A stretch of DNA of 64,000 bases from Enterococcus pallens ATCC BAA-351 (lineage in GTDB: Bacteria; Bacillota; Bacilli; Lactobacillales; Enterococcaceae): contig NZ_ASWD01000001.1 in NCBI RefSeq assembly GCF_000407485.1, forward strand, positions 558,001-622,000. Reading direction: 5' to 3'. Shown here in pieces: positions 54,778-63,632 of this stretch. Under the pieces are notes generated by a model. That model had not been told where the DNA came from and searched no databases. It saw only the letters and a list, made by a program, of their open reading frames with translations. The translations under genes were made by a program, and so were the position numbers. How positions within the stretch are numbered: the first letter of the stretch is position 1; each line of letters opens with the position of its first letter.

Positions 54778-55572
54778 TTAATCCTCAGTCTGATAGTGAG
54801 AAACGTCCACATCCATATTCTGGAATTCTTTATCTGTCATAAACTCAAACTTGTATTTTTGCCCAGCACGCCAGTTGTTAGCATTCAAGTACGAGGTATC
54901 CACAACGACCCCTTCCCCGTCCAAAAGATTTACAGTAGCCATTAAGTTATTGATGCTTAAACCGGTAGTATTCTCAATCGTCGCTGTATAAGTACGATAG
55001 GTTATGCCGTCATCACTACCTTCATCTGTAAAACTTGCATTTTGAAGCAAGGCTTGAATCTCTTCTTCAACTTTTTCCTTTTGAGCAACTTCAGTTCCAT
55101 GAGCGGTTAGTTCTTTTAATGTCGCTTGATACTTTTCTGAAATGGGAATGGTGTAGTTCTCTGATAAATCTACCAGCATTTTTGTACGGGTGGCATAATG
55201 CTTATCCCATTTCTGATAAAAAGAATCCGAACCATAAGTATCTAATACTTCCAGTCCATTTTTCAGTTCATTAATGTAGGCAATTGCTTTCTCTTGAAGC
55301 TTTGTATCTTTAAATTGTCCACTTGTATAACGATCCAGGATCGTCAATTCATGATTTGTCGCTTTTTGCAGCCCTTCTTTTTCCCCATCATCGTCGATAT
55401 CCTCAGCATAACTCCAGCGTTCCTCAAGTCCTTTACCAAGAGAATCTAAAAATTCCTGATCAACATAAACCGGCCCAGTCGATTCTGTTGTTTTCCCATC
55501 ATCATTACCTCCGCAGGCTGACAGGAAAGTTGTACAAAGCAAACAGGTTACCACTAACACAATTTTTTTCAT
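54778..55572 (-). CDS. Lipoprotein with C-terminal FxLYD-type domain
   Basis: A 264-residue lipoprotein. The lipobox LSAC puts the lipidated Cys near residue 20; the mature part has a charged helical region (about 35-165) and a C-terminal beta domain (about 175-260, YRTYTATIENTTGLSINNLMATVNLLD) as in FxLYD proteins. It is surface exposed. Function unknown. Confidence 0.82.
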   Translation of the reverse strand: MKKIVLVVTCLLCTTFLSACGGNDDGKTTESTGPVYVDQEFLDSLGKGLEERWSYAEDIDDDGEKEGLQKATNHELTILDRYTSGQFKDTKLQEKAIAYINELKNGLEVLDTYGSDSFYQKWDKHYATRTKMLVDLSENYTIPISEKYQATLKELTAHGTEVAQKEKVEEEIQALLQNASFTDEGSDDGITYRTYTATIENTTGLSINNLMATVNLLDGEGVVVDTSYLNANNWRAGQKYKFEFMTDKEFQNMDVDVSHYQTED

Positions 55573-55701
55573 TTTTACTCCCCAATCCTTTCAACTATTT
55601 CCTTGCTATCCCTTTCAGATCTATTGTAAACGATCTTAAAAAAGAGGATCTTACTCTTCAATTATATCAAACCTTATATAAAAAAACTGGAAAACTTGTA
55701 A

Positions 55702-55731
55702 TAAAAAAGACCTTGGAAGCATCCAAAGTCC
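55702..55731 (-). terminator. Terminator of the LytTR/DUF3021 operon
   Basis: On the minus strand GAC-TTGGA pairs with TCCAA-GTC, followed by TTTTTT. Confidence 0.65.
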
Positions 55732-55738
55732 TTTCACA

Positions 55739-56110
55739 CTAATTCAAGTTCTTATTCATTTTCTCAATTTTCTTTTTTTCAGAAAAATAATAACCTGTCC
55801 AAATCATAAAGAAAATGATTAGAAATACTAAACTGCCGGAAATGATCGGGCCTAGCTTAAAAGGAAATAGATTTACTAGGTAAGCTGTGCCAAAAAACAG
55901 GACATAGCTGCCAAATAAATGGATCGCTGCTGCCGGCAGCAATGGAAGATTGCTATCATAGACACGTGATAAGGCCCCAATCAAGGTGGTCATCACTAAA
56001 CAGCCGATCATCATCATCCGCACTTCGTCTTCTACAAAAAACAATCCTGAAATCATCAAAATCAAACTACCTACCATCAAGCCAATTATTGCAGATTTAA
56101 CTATTTTCAT
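55739..56110 (-). CDS. DUF3021 membrane protein
   Basis: A 123-residue protein with four hydrophobic helices and a basic end (SEKKKIEKMNKNLN). DUF3021 proteins are regularly encoded beside stand-alone LytTR regulators; in the similar LytTR regulatory systems of streptococci the membrane partner inhibits the regulator. It starts 11 bases after the LytTR gene. Confidence 0.83.
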   Translation of the reverse strand: MKIVKSAIIGLMVGSLILMISGLFFVEDEVRMMMIGCLVMTTLIGALSRVYDSNLPLLPAAAIHLFGSYVLFFGTAYLVNLFPFKLGPIISGSLVFLIIFFMIWTGYYFSEKKKIEKMNKNLN

Positions 56111-56121
56111 CTTACTTCCTC

Positions 56122-56574
56122 CTAAAGATTTAATTTTGTTTTGATTTGCTTAAAATAGCGTCGCGAAATCACAACCCGACACTCATTTTGCAAAAAGCCA
56201 TAATAGTTGCCGGAAAAGGCTACCTCTAAGCGCTGCAGCTTCGCCAGATTAATAATCGTTGATTTGGCAACTCGAATAAATTTTTTCCCATCCAACAGTT
56301 CCTCTAAGCTGGCTAACGGCTGTCGTATCACCAGTGATTCTTCGCTAGTATGGATATTGACTTCTTTACCAAACACTTCAATATAAATAATTTCATCCTG
56401 TTGAAGCAATTGATAACCATTGACCGTTTTTAAGGACAGCACAGCTGGTTTTAACGAAAACTCATTCACATACTCCACCATTTTTTTACCAAAATCATCA
56501 TTGTAGGTCCTGACTTCTACTTCAGATTCTGGATAGTCTTCCGACACCAACAAGTTCACACGAAATAATTTCAT
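56122..56574 (-). CDS. Stand-alone LytTR DNA-binding regulator
   Basis: A 150-residue protein without a receiver domain. The LytTR domain (about residues 45-148) shows LLQQDEIIYIEVFGKEVNIHT, KFIRVAKSTIINLAKLQRLE and a C-terminal RRYFKQIKTKL. It pairs with the DUF3021 gene downstream. Autoregulation and control by the membrane partner are inferred from such pairs. Confidence 0.87.
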   Translation of the reverse strand: MKLFRVNLLVSEDYPESEVEVRTYNDDFGKKMVEYVNEFSLKPAVLSLKTVNGYQLLQQDEIIYIEVFGKEVNIHTSEESLVIRQPLASLEELLDGKKFIRVAKSTIINLAKLQRLEVAFSGNYYGFLQNECRVVISRRYFKQIKTKLNL

Positions 56575-56789
56575 TTCCTCACCTCTCTACATTGCTAGTT
56601 TACCAAAAAAACCGAAGCAAAAATGCTTTTTAGTATAAGCGGTTATTTTTCGGCCCAAGCGGTAAATCAAGTCTTTTTTCCGAGGAAAAAATAGGACTAA
56701 AGTTTGACGTCTTCGCTCCTGATCTCTTTTATGATAGAGAGGTAGAAGCAGATCGGATAAATAAGTGACTCACAGAGGAGGTTTTTTTA

Positions 56790-57047
56790 ATGAAAAGAAC
56801 GATGTTGGACAAAACGATCGTCGTTTTGGTTGTGGCCGTTTTAGGTTTAGTGGTGGTCAATCGTTACGTTTTCCAGCCTATTTGGAAGGCTGAGGCCAAA
56901 AGTGAACTGGTGACCTTGAAGCAAGAACTGAAGGAAGAGCAGCAAGACATGAAATCAGAATTACTGGATACAAGCAAATTAGTTAAGGAAGAAGCCAAGG
57001 ATGCCGCTGCCGCTAGCAAGATTCGACTACAAGAAGTACTTGAATAG
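56790..57047 (+). CDS. Small membrane protein with coiled coil
   Basis: An 85-residue protein with one N-terminal helix (about residues 9-26) and a long charged helix (about 32-82, ELVTLKQELKEEQQDMKSEL) that predicts a coiled coil. AGAGGAGG precedes the ATG. No family recognised; it is monocistronic, with a strong terminator. Confidence 0.7.
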   Translation: MKRTMLDKTIVVLVVAVLGLVVVNRYVFQPIWKAEAKSELVTLKQELKEEQQDMKSELLDTSKLVKEEAKDAAAASKIRLQEVLE

Positions 57048-57062
57048 AAAAACTTTCTAACT

Positions 57063-57107
57063 GGAACGAAGCCTCATAGAATATGGGAGTTTTCGTTCCT
57101 TTTTTTA
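57063..57107 (+). terminator. Rho-independent terminator
   Basis: GGAACGAA-CTCATA pairs with TATG-GAG-TTCGTTCC, followed by TTTTTTT. Confidence 0.85.
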
Positions 57108-57171
57108 CTTTCTGGAATAGCTAACAACCAGCTGTGGTAAAATAAAAGAAAAAACGGAGGGTGATGAGAGG

Positions 57172-57921
57172 ATGGACTATGTCAATTTAACCCGGGAGAA
57201 TATTGCTAAGGAACACCTTTGCTGTGCCATTGCCGGCATGAAGCATCAAGCTGGCGTCGAAGCTAAAAAAGCCTGGCTGGATGATCGAATACAAGAGGGG
57301 CATGTTTTTCGTAAGCTTGATCAGAACGGCAAAGTTTTTATCGAATACGCTCCTTTAGAAACGGCCTGGGTGCCGGTAAGTGGCAAAAACTATTTGTATA
57401 TTTATTGTCTATGGGTTTCAGGAAAGTTTAAAGGACAGGGCCACGGGAAGGCGTTGCTGGAATATTGCATAAATGATGCAAAAGCGCAGAACAAGTCGGG
57501 GGTTTGTGTGATTAGTTCTAAAAAGAAGAGCCCGTTTCTGAGCGATAAGAAGTTCATGACTTTTCATGGATTTGAGGTGGTAGATACATTGGCAGGCGAC
57601 TATGAACTGTTGGCTCTCTCCTTCGATGGTACAAAGCCTCAGTTTGCAGAAAATGCTCGTAATCAGAGGGTGGAGAATCAGGAGCTGACTATTTTTTACG
57701 GACTGCAATGTCCCTTCATCCCCAACGGCTTAAAAGAAGTGACCCATTATTGCGAGGTAAATAATATTCCCCTCAACACAGTGGCGGTTGACAGCTTAGA
57801 AAAGGCCAAAAATCTACCTGGTATGTTCAACAACTGGGCAATTTATTATAAAGGTGAGTTTCAAACGATTCACATGATGAATGAAGGCCAATTGAAAAAA
57901 TTTTTAGCTAAATTTTCTTAA
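57172..57921 (+). CDS. GNAT acetyltransferase with YoaP-like domain
   Basis: A 249-residue two-domain protein. The GNAT part (about residues 1-150) has YIYCLWVSGKFKGQGHGKALL with the acetyl-CoA loop Q/K-G-Q-G-H-G. The C-terminal YoaP-type domain (about 160-249) has a thioredoxin-like FYGLQCPFIPNG segment with a single Cys. The substrate is unknown. The start ATG at 57172 follows GGAGGGTGATGAG. Confidence 0.85.
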   Translation: MDYVNLTRENIAKEHLCCAIAGMKHQAGVEAKKAWLDDRIQEGHVFRKLDQNGKVFIEYAPLETAWVPVSGKNYLYIYCLWVSGKFKGQGHGKALLEYCINDAKAQNKSGVCVISSKKKSPFLSDKKFMTFHGFEVVDTLAGDYELLALSFDGTKPQFAENARNQRVENQELTIFYGLQCPFIPNGLKEVTHYCEVNNIPLNTVAVDSLEKAKNLPGMFNNWAIYYKGEFQTIHMMNEGQLKKFLAKFS

Positions 57922-57997
57922 CTACCAGCAATCCCTCTTAGATAAAATCCTAAGGGGGATTGTTAGAAAGCGTTCTCTTTAAAGTGTACTAAAATGG

Positions 57998-59011
57998 CTA
58001 AGCTCTAATCGGCTGAGCCGCTGCTGGAAGAGCTGTCTTCTGCCCAACAAAACTGTCGAGGCGGCTATCTTCACTGCTCTGGATTTCTGGCTCTCCAATT
58101 AGCGCACTTACGGCTGCCAAGTCGCCTGTATTTTCTAAAAAGTGTTTAACAAAGGTATATCTTAATCGACGAAAATGAATCGAAGTCAAGCTTTCCGATT
58201 CCCCACTGCCACAAAAATATTCGGTAATCCCCTGAGCCTGACAGGGCTGACTTACCTGTGAGAACACATAACGGCTCTTATTTTCGGACTCCTTAAGCTG
58301 CAATAAAAGCTGAACAACTCGATTAGACATAGGAATCACTCGTTGAAGTCCCCTTGTTTCTCCATTTGCGGGTAAGGCCGCCTCAACCGCAAGAAGCTTT
58401 TGTTCCAAATCAACATTTTCCCATTTTAAAGCAGTAATCTCTTCTGCTCGCAGCCCCGTATGCAAGGCAATGACAGCAGCTTGATCGAGATAACTTCGCT
58501 TTCTTTCGCTAAATTGCTCCAAGGTTGCTTGCTCTGAAGTTGACAGTGCCTCAATTCTTGTTCTGGTCATTTTTCGGACCACTTTTTCACAAGGATTCTC
58601 TAGCAGAAGGTCAGCTGCAACAGCATACTCCAGCGTCTTACTAAGCAAACCAGTCAAATACTCAATTGTATAGTAATCTACGCCTCTTTGTTGCCAATCC
58701 ATGATCAGGTTGACTAATCGAAAACGCTCTAACTTATGCAAAGGTACCTTGCCGATTGCGGGATACAGGTACTTTTCTAACTTATATTGATAGCTCCGAG
58801 ACAATAGAGAATCTGAGCTAAACTGTTCAGATAGTATCTGCTTGCACCAAGCTTCATAGGTTAGCCCAGCATTGACAGTTACTTCAAACGCAGTCCCCTC
58901 ATCCTCTATCAACCAATCTGCGTTCTGCCGACTCAATTGACCTGATTGAGGGGACGAATGATTTCCTCGTCTCAGATCTTTCCTTAAATAAACGCCTTCA
59001 TTTCCTACCAT
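57998..59011 (-). CDS. Tyrosine-recombinase-like protein lacking catalytic residues
   Basis: A 337-residue protein with a SAM-like core-binding domain (about residues 45-145) and a recombinase-type catalytic fold. The first Arg is kept (LHTGLRAEEITALKWENVDL), but HxLRH is changed to RRLRYTF, LGH to IGE, and no Tyr follows near SSEDSRLDSFVG. It probably binds DNA without cutting, as a regulator or structural protein. GGGGGAAG precedes the ATG. No other mobile genes flank it. Confidence 0.75.
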   Translation of the reverse strand: MVGNEGVYLRKDLRRGNHSSPQSGQLSRQNADWLIEDEGTAFEVTVNAGLTYEAWCKQILSEQFSSDSLLSRSYQYKLEKYLYPAIGKVPLHKLERFRLVNLIMDWQQRGVDYYTIEYLTGLLSKTLEYAVAADLLLENPCEKVVRKMTRTRIEALSTSEQATLEQFSERKRSYLDQAAVIALHTGLRAEEITALKWENVDLEQKLLAVEAALPANGETRGLQRVIPMSNRVVQLLLQLKESENKSRYVFSQVSQPCQAQGITEYFCGSGESESLTSIHFRRLRYTFVKHFLENTGDLAAVSALIGEPEIQSSEDSRLDSFVGQKTALPAAAQPIRA

Positions 59012-59253
59012 TAATGACTTCCCCCTTTTTATTATGACACTCTAATACAATTTCCCCGTAAACAGCTCTACTTTCTAAAAAAATATACAAATTCTGATAA
59101 AAAACTAGAACTATATATATTATAATGTTTTTTTAGTTTTTTTGAAGTTTAATTTTGAGTTTTTGCTCAAAGAAATTAGTTTAAAGCACAGATAGATCAT
59201 TCTCTATACCTCTTTTTGACAAAAAAATACTTAAATCTATTTGTTTACCATAA
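59012..59253. other. AT-rich intergenic stretch with a likely promoter and operator
   Basis: On the minus strand a TATAAT lies upstream of the recombinase-like gene, and an inverted repeat TTTGAG...CTCAAA is at 59154-59171. No gene is seen. Confidence 0.45.
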
Positions 59254-59282
59254 TAAAAAAGCTGAAAATCAGCTTTTTTTAG
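59254..59282 (-). terminator. Terminator overlapping the DUF3788 stop codon
   Basis: AAAAAAGCTGA pairs with TCAGCTTTTTT; the stop codon lies in the stem. Confidence 0.75.
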
Positions 59283-59715
59283 GGGATACTTTGATAGCAA
59301 GCAGAGCAATAATATCGTTTAGGTCTTCATCGGTCTTTATTTTTGGATGCAGCCAGCCGCCTTGTTTGCCGCAAGGGTAACGATTTCGCCATAACGCTTG
59401 AATGTGAGGCTGCAGCTGGTCAAGCATGGCTTCAACTTTGGGCGCTCCTTTATCATTAATGGACAAGGTACAGGCAATTCCCCCTTCTTCAAAAAACACA
59501 TAACACAGCAGCGACTTTTTGTGGGCGTAGCGGTAACCCCAGCCATCCTGTCTACCAAAAGGAAATCGTAATTCTCGTTTCAAATCATAATGCTGGTCTA
59601 AACTGACTTCGAATTTTTCCAGCCGCTGAACTCCCGCAGGTCCAATAAATTCTTGAATTTGCTGCTCAGTTGGTTTGCACATTTTGTCCGTTAATCGGTT
59701 CGCTTCCTCCATCAT
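59269..59715 (-). CDS. DUF3788 family protein
   Basis: A 148-residue soluble protein with the family's GRQDGWGYRYAHKKSLLCYVFFEEGG core and a C-terminal LKTDEDLNDIIALLAIK-like helix. Function unknown. AAGGAG precedes the first of two ATGs. Confidence 0.75.
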   Translation of the reverse strand: MMEEANRLTDKMCKPTEQQIQEFIGPAGVQRLEKFEVSLDQHYDLKRELRFPFGRQDGWGYRYAHKKSLLCYVFFEEGGIACTLSINDKGAPKVEAMLDQLQPHIQALWRNRYPCGKQGGWLHPKIKTDEDLNDIIALLAIKVSPKKS

Positions 59716-59766
59716 GTCTCGCTCCTTGCCTTAAATAAACCGTTTTCTTCTATTATATAAGAAATA

Positions 59767-59796
59767 GAGCTGGCAATCAGTGAAAATTGCCAGCTC
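59767..59796. terminator. Hairpin downstream of kdpE
   Basis: GAGCTGGCAAT pairs exactly with ATTGCCAGCTC. T-rich tails are on both strands, the better one on the plus strand, so it may terminate in both directions. Confidence 0.65.
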
Positions 59797-59807
59797 CTTT
59801 TTATAAT

Positions 59808-60497
59808 TTATTCTTCACGGTAATCCCTTAGTCGATATCCGACTCCAATCTCAGTAATTAGATATTCTGGCTCCAGAGTATTGGTCTCAATTTTTTTCCG
59901 CAGATTAGACATATTTACTCGCAAGGTTTGTGCATCTCCGGCATAAGGCCCCCATACCGTTGTCATTAAGGTATCATAGGTGACCACCTTGCCCAGATTT
60001 TGAAAAAGGACACTTAAAATGCGGAACTCATTTTTAGTCAAATGAATTTCCTGACCTGCTCGATAAAAAAGCTGACGATCAAGATCGATTTTCAGCTCCT
60101 TATTTTCAATTACCTGCGAATCCACCAACGGTCGGCTGTTGTGACGCAAAGCGGTTCGGATACGCGCCAATAGTTCATTGGTGCCAAACGGTTTCGTCAC
60201 ATAATCATCCGCCCCTAAGTCCAAGGCTTTCACCTTATCAATTTCGCTATTGCGGGCTGAAATAATGATGATCGGCAGCTCCATCCGCTTGCGGATAATT
60301 TTCAGCAGCTCGACACCATCAATGTCTGGCAATCCTAAATCCAGCAGCAACAGGTCAAAGGTTTCCTCCTGCAGCAGCATCAAGGCTTCCATCCCATTCG
60401 TTGCTATCACCAGCTGATAACGTTCCTTTTCCAGCACAACCTCCATAAAATCGGTAATGTTGGGATCATCTTCAATTAGCAGCAGCTTTCTAGCCAT
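59808..60497 (-). CDS. kdpE: Response regulator KdpE
   Basis: A 229-residue OmpR-type regulator. The receiver has EDDP, the acceptor Asp in LLLLDLGLPDIDG and the Lys in YVTKPFG; the winged helix has LTKNEFRILSVLF and RVNMSNLRKKIE. Phosphorylated by KdpD, it turns on the potassium pump operon under low potassium or turgor stress. It overlaps kdpD by 8 bases. Confidence 0.92.
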   Translation of the reverse strand: MARKLLLIEDDPNITDFMEVVLEKERYQLVIATNGMEALMLLQEETFDLLLLDLGLPDIDGVELLKIIRKRMELPIIIISARNSEIDKVKALDLGADDYVTKPFGTNELLARIRTALRHNSRPLVDSQVIENKELKIDLDRQLFYRAGQEIHLTKNEFRILSVLFQNLGKVVTYDTLMTTVWGPYAGDAQTLRVNMSNLRKKIETNTLEPEYLITEIGVGYRLRDYREE

Positions 60498-63081
60498 GGT
60501 TTTCCCTCCTCAATGCTAGACGAAAAATCGTTCGTCCGGGTTTTGTTTCAATTTCCAATTGTCCTCCGTGAGCATGAACAATGGTTTTTACAATACTCAG
60601 TCCAATCCCTAAGCCATTTTTTGAATCCACTGGAACTTCCTGATCACTAATCAAATTATTTTGGATACGTTGGAATTGGGCCAACGGGATTTCTCCCGCA
60701 TTTTCGATTTCAAAAATTGTCCGCTGCTCATTCTGATAAGCAGTCAGTTGGACAGGCAGCTTGCCATCTCCATGACGCAGGGCATTCTCAATCAGATTAA
60801 ACAGCGCCTGCTCCATCAAAATCGGGTCAACCTTCAGCAAGATAAAGTCTTCCGGCAGCGTAACCTGAATCGCGCGCTGCGGATAAACCTTCTTGATATG
60901 CTTATAGACCGCTTCAACAATTTCCTCCAACGACTCCTCGGTTTTATCCACCTTCATCGTATCCATATTAATGCGTGTAATCGACAATAAATTTTCTACC
61001 ATTCGAATCAGCCACTGGGACTCTTCTTGAATATCCGCCAGCAGCTTCTCCCGTGTGGCCGGCTTAATCTCAGGATTTTTCTCCATCGTTTCAGCCAAAC
61101 CAGAAATCGCCGTTAAGGGTGTCCGTAAATCATGGGAAACGGCTCGTAATAGATTGCTGCGGACCTTTTCCCGCTCATTTTCAATTTCAATCTTCTCTTT
61201 TTCACTCTTCAAATTGGCTTGCTCTAGAACGACGGCAATTTGAGTTAAAACCAGTCGCAAATAATTCAACTGACTATTTTCCAGCACCTGACTGCGATTA
61301 CGTTGAATCCCCAATACACCTAAGCTTTGTCCACCAGAAAGAATCGGCAAATAGAATCCCTTTGAGCCTACCAAGGTATCGGTTCCATTGCCTGCCTCCT
61401 TTTGGTTTTTTGCAGACCAAAACGCAACAGCGGCTTCTTCTGCTCCGCTTAATTTTGACGTTTTGTTTTCCGGTACACTGACACTTTTCTTCTCACCTGC
61501 CGGATCATAAAAAATGACCTCTCGATTTAACAAACGTGATAAATAAGTCGTTGTGATTTCAAAGATTTGCTGGGAATTTTCTGCCAACACGTACTGCTTA
61601 TTTAACTCATACAAAATTTCCATCTGATGCTCTTTTTCCTTGGAGCGCACGGCTTGGGCTTTTAACCGAACCATCAAATTACTAATCATCAAGGCCACAA
61701 TCAGCATAATCACCAAGGTAATCGGATAGCCCTGTTTGTACACGGTCAAGGAGTACAGCGGCTCCACGAAAAACCAGTTAAAGGAAAGTACACTTAAAAT
61801 AGAAGAAAGAGCACTCCAAAAGTATCCCGAAGTTAACCGAGCAACTAGTAAAATGAAGAAAATATAAATCAGCATCAAGTTTTGATCACCAACATGCAAA
61901 TACTGCATCAGTTCCGTGACCAACGTCGCTGCAACAACTCCCGACAAAGCAATCCCAAAATCCTTAGCACCGCCTTCAATTACCTTCTTAGGATAGGCAA
62001 AAATTGAGGGCTGAGCTTCCTTGTAGGGAATCAAGTGAACCTCAGTAGCACTTAATCGGCGCAGCAGCCGATCTTCAAATTCTTCAGAAAAAAGCGCGTG
62101 ATACCAGCGGCGGCTTAAGTTTTTTCCCATTATGATATCCGTCACGCCAATCATCTTGGCATACTCAACAATGGTTTCGAAGCTGTCATCCTCCTCAATA
62201 CTAATCACCTGGGCCCCCAGCTTTTCTGCCAAGGGAACCCCCGTTGATTTAGTATCTAGAGAACGGATTTGAATGACCACCCATTCAGCTCCCAAGCCCT
62301 GAGCCAAACGCGAGGACCACCGAATACATTTTTCCGCCATTTTTGGCAGCGTGTCATGAATAATCGTTAAAAGCTTGACCTGTACACCAGTGTTTTTACC
62401 ACCGACACGATTGATATGGTCAGAAGCCCGTTGAATCGCCAAGCCCCTCAGCTGCTCCAGCTTTTGGGGGATGAAGAAATTTTGCAGGGCACGTTTGGCG
62501 TTTTCGTTGGAATAAATTTTTCCCTGCTCCAGCCGTTCGATCAGCTCATCTGGCTCCACATCAATCACCTTCAGCAATGCCTGCTGGAAGAAGGTATCCG
62601 GAACCGTTTCTTTCACCTCGATTCCGGTGACCTCCTCCACAATATCATTCAGGCTTTCGATATGCTGAACATTCACTGTAGTCATCACACTGATACCAGC
62701 ATTCAGCAGCTCATCAACATCCTGATATCGTTTGCGATTTCGTGAACCGGCGGCGTTACTGTGAGCCAGCTCATCAATAATCACCACATCCGGCTGACGT
62801 TCAATGATCCGGTCAATGTCTGGCTCATATAAAGTCAGTTGTTTGTAGGTTACTGCCTTTAACGGCATCTGCGGCAAGCCTTCTAACAGCTGATTCGTTT
62901 CTGGCCGGTCATGCGGCTCCACATAGCCTACTACCACATCTTTGCCCAGTGCTAAAAGCTCATGAGCTTCAGCCAGCATCGCGTAGGTTTTACCAACACC
63001 GGCCGCAAAACCGAAGAAGACCCGCAGCTTCCCACGTTGGGTAAAAGGCTGCTGTATTTCTGAACTATTCGTGACCGCCAT
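60490..63081 (-). CDS. kdpD: Potassium-sensing histidine kinase KdpD
   Basis: An 863-residue kinase. The N-terminal KdpD domain (about 18-225) carries FGFAAGVGKTYAML; a UspA-like domain follows (about 230-360), then four transmembrane helices (about 385-480), a GAF-like region, the dimerisation His in AVSHDLRTPLTAISG near residue 648 and an ATPase domain with NLIENALRHG. It has the full-length architecture, not the truncated form. AAAGGAG precedes the ATG. Confidence 0.94.
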   Translation of the reverse strand: MAVTNSSEIQQPFTQRGKLRVFFGFAAGVGKTYAMLAEAHELLALGKDVVVGYVEPHDRPETNQLLEGLPQMPLKAVTYKQLTLYEPDIDRIIERQPDVVIIDELAHSNAAGSRNRKRYQDVDELLNAGISVMTTVNVQHIESLNDIVEEVTGIEVKETVPDTFFQQALLKVIDVEPDELIERLEQGKIYSNENAKRALQNFFIPQKLEQLRGLAIQRASDHINRVGGKNTGVQVKLLTIIHDTLPKMAEKCIRWSSRLAQGLGAEWVVIQIRSLDTKSTGVPLAEKLGAQVISIEEDDSFETIVEYAKMIGVTDIIMGKNLSRRWYHALFSEEFEDRLLRRLSATEVHLIPYKEAQPSIFAYPKKVIEGGAKDFGIALSGVVAATLVTELMQYLHVGDQNLMLIYIFFILLVARLTSGYFWSALSSILSVLSFNWFFVEPLYSLTVYKQGYPITLVIMLIVALMISNLMVRLKAQAVRSKEKEHQMEILYELNKQYVLAENSQQIFEITTTYLSRLLNREVIFYDPAGEKKSVSVPENKTSKLSGAEEAAVAFWSAKNQKEAGNGTDTLVGSKGFYLPILSGGQSLGVLGIQRNRSQVLENSQLNYLRLVLTQIAVVLEQANLKSEKEKIEIENEREKVRSNLLRAVSHDLRTPLTAISGLAETMEKNPEIKPATREKLLADIQEESQWLIRMVENLLSITRINMDTMKVDKTEESLEEIVEAVYKHIKKVYPQRAIQVTLPEDFILLKVDPILMEQALFNLIENALRHGDGKLPVQLTAYQNEQRTIFEIENAGEIPLAQFQRIQNNLISDQEVPVDSKNGLGIGLSIVKTIVHAHGGQLEIETKPGRTIFRLALRRENHG

Positions 63082-63101
63082 TTAATCCGGCGCTCCTTTC
63101 T

Positions 63102-63620
63102 CTACTGATCGTCCAAAGCCATATTCAAAGTAAGAACATTGACGAATTTCCGATCAGAAAACCAATCCTTTTGGCTGTTTTTCTCGATTATATCATGAAT
63201 TGCCGCTTCACTTACTTTTCGCTCACTGGCTATGCGAGAAATTTGAAATTCCGCTGCCTCGATACTAATGTGAGGATCCATCCCGCTGCCGGAAGCCGTC
63301 ACTAAATCATTGGGAACATCGACAGCTGAATTGGCTTTCTGTGCTTCCTTTGTCCGAGCCGCCACCAGCTCTTTTTGCTCTTCAGAAACTGGCGAAAGCT
63401 GGCTGACTTCTGTGCTTCGACCAGTAAAGTAACCCGCCCCTTCAAATGGCTGGGCGATTAATTCCGAACCGACAATTTCTCCATCCTTTTCAACGATACT
63501 TCCATTAGCCTGATTAGGAAAGAGCAATTGGCCTACTCCCGTAACCAATAAAGTATACAGGCCGCCAAAAATCAGCAAACTAAATAATAAAAAGCGTAGA
63601 CTTGCTCCAAGTTTTTTCAT
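63102..63620 (-). CDS. kdpC: Potassium-transporting ATPase subunit C
   Basis: A 172-residue protein with one N-terminal transmembrane helix and the family segments PFEGAGYFTGRST, SGSGMDPHISIEAAEFQISRIA and VNVLTLNMALD. It stabilises the KdpFABC pump. It lies between kdpB and kdpD in the usual order. Confidence 0.94.
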   Translation of the reverse strand: MKKLGASLRFLLFSLLIFGGLYTLLVTGVGQLLFPNQANGSIVEKDGEIVGSELIAQPFEGAGYFTGRSTEVSQLSPVSEEQKELVAARTKEAQKANSAVDVPNDLVTASGSGMDPHISIEAAEFQISRIASERKVSEAAIHDIIEKNSQKDWFSDRKFVNVLTLNMALDDQ

Positions 63621-63632
63621 CTCGTTTTCCTC

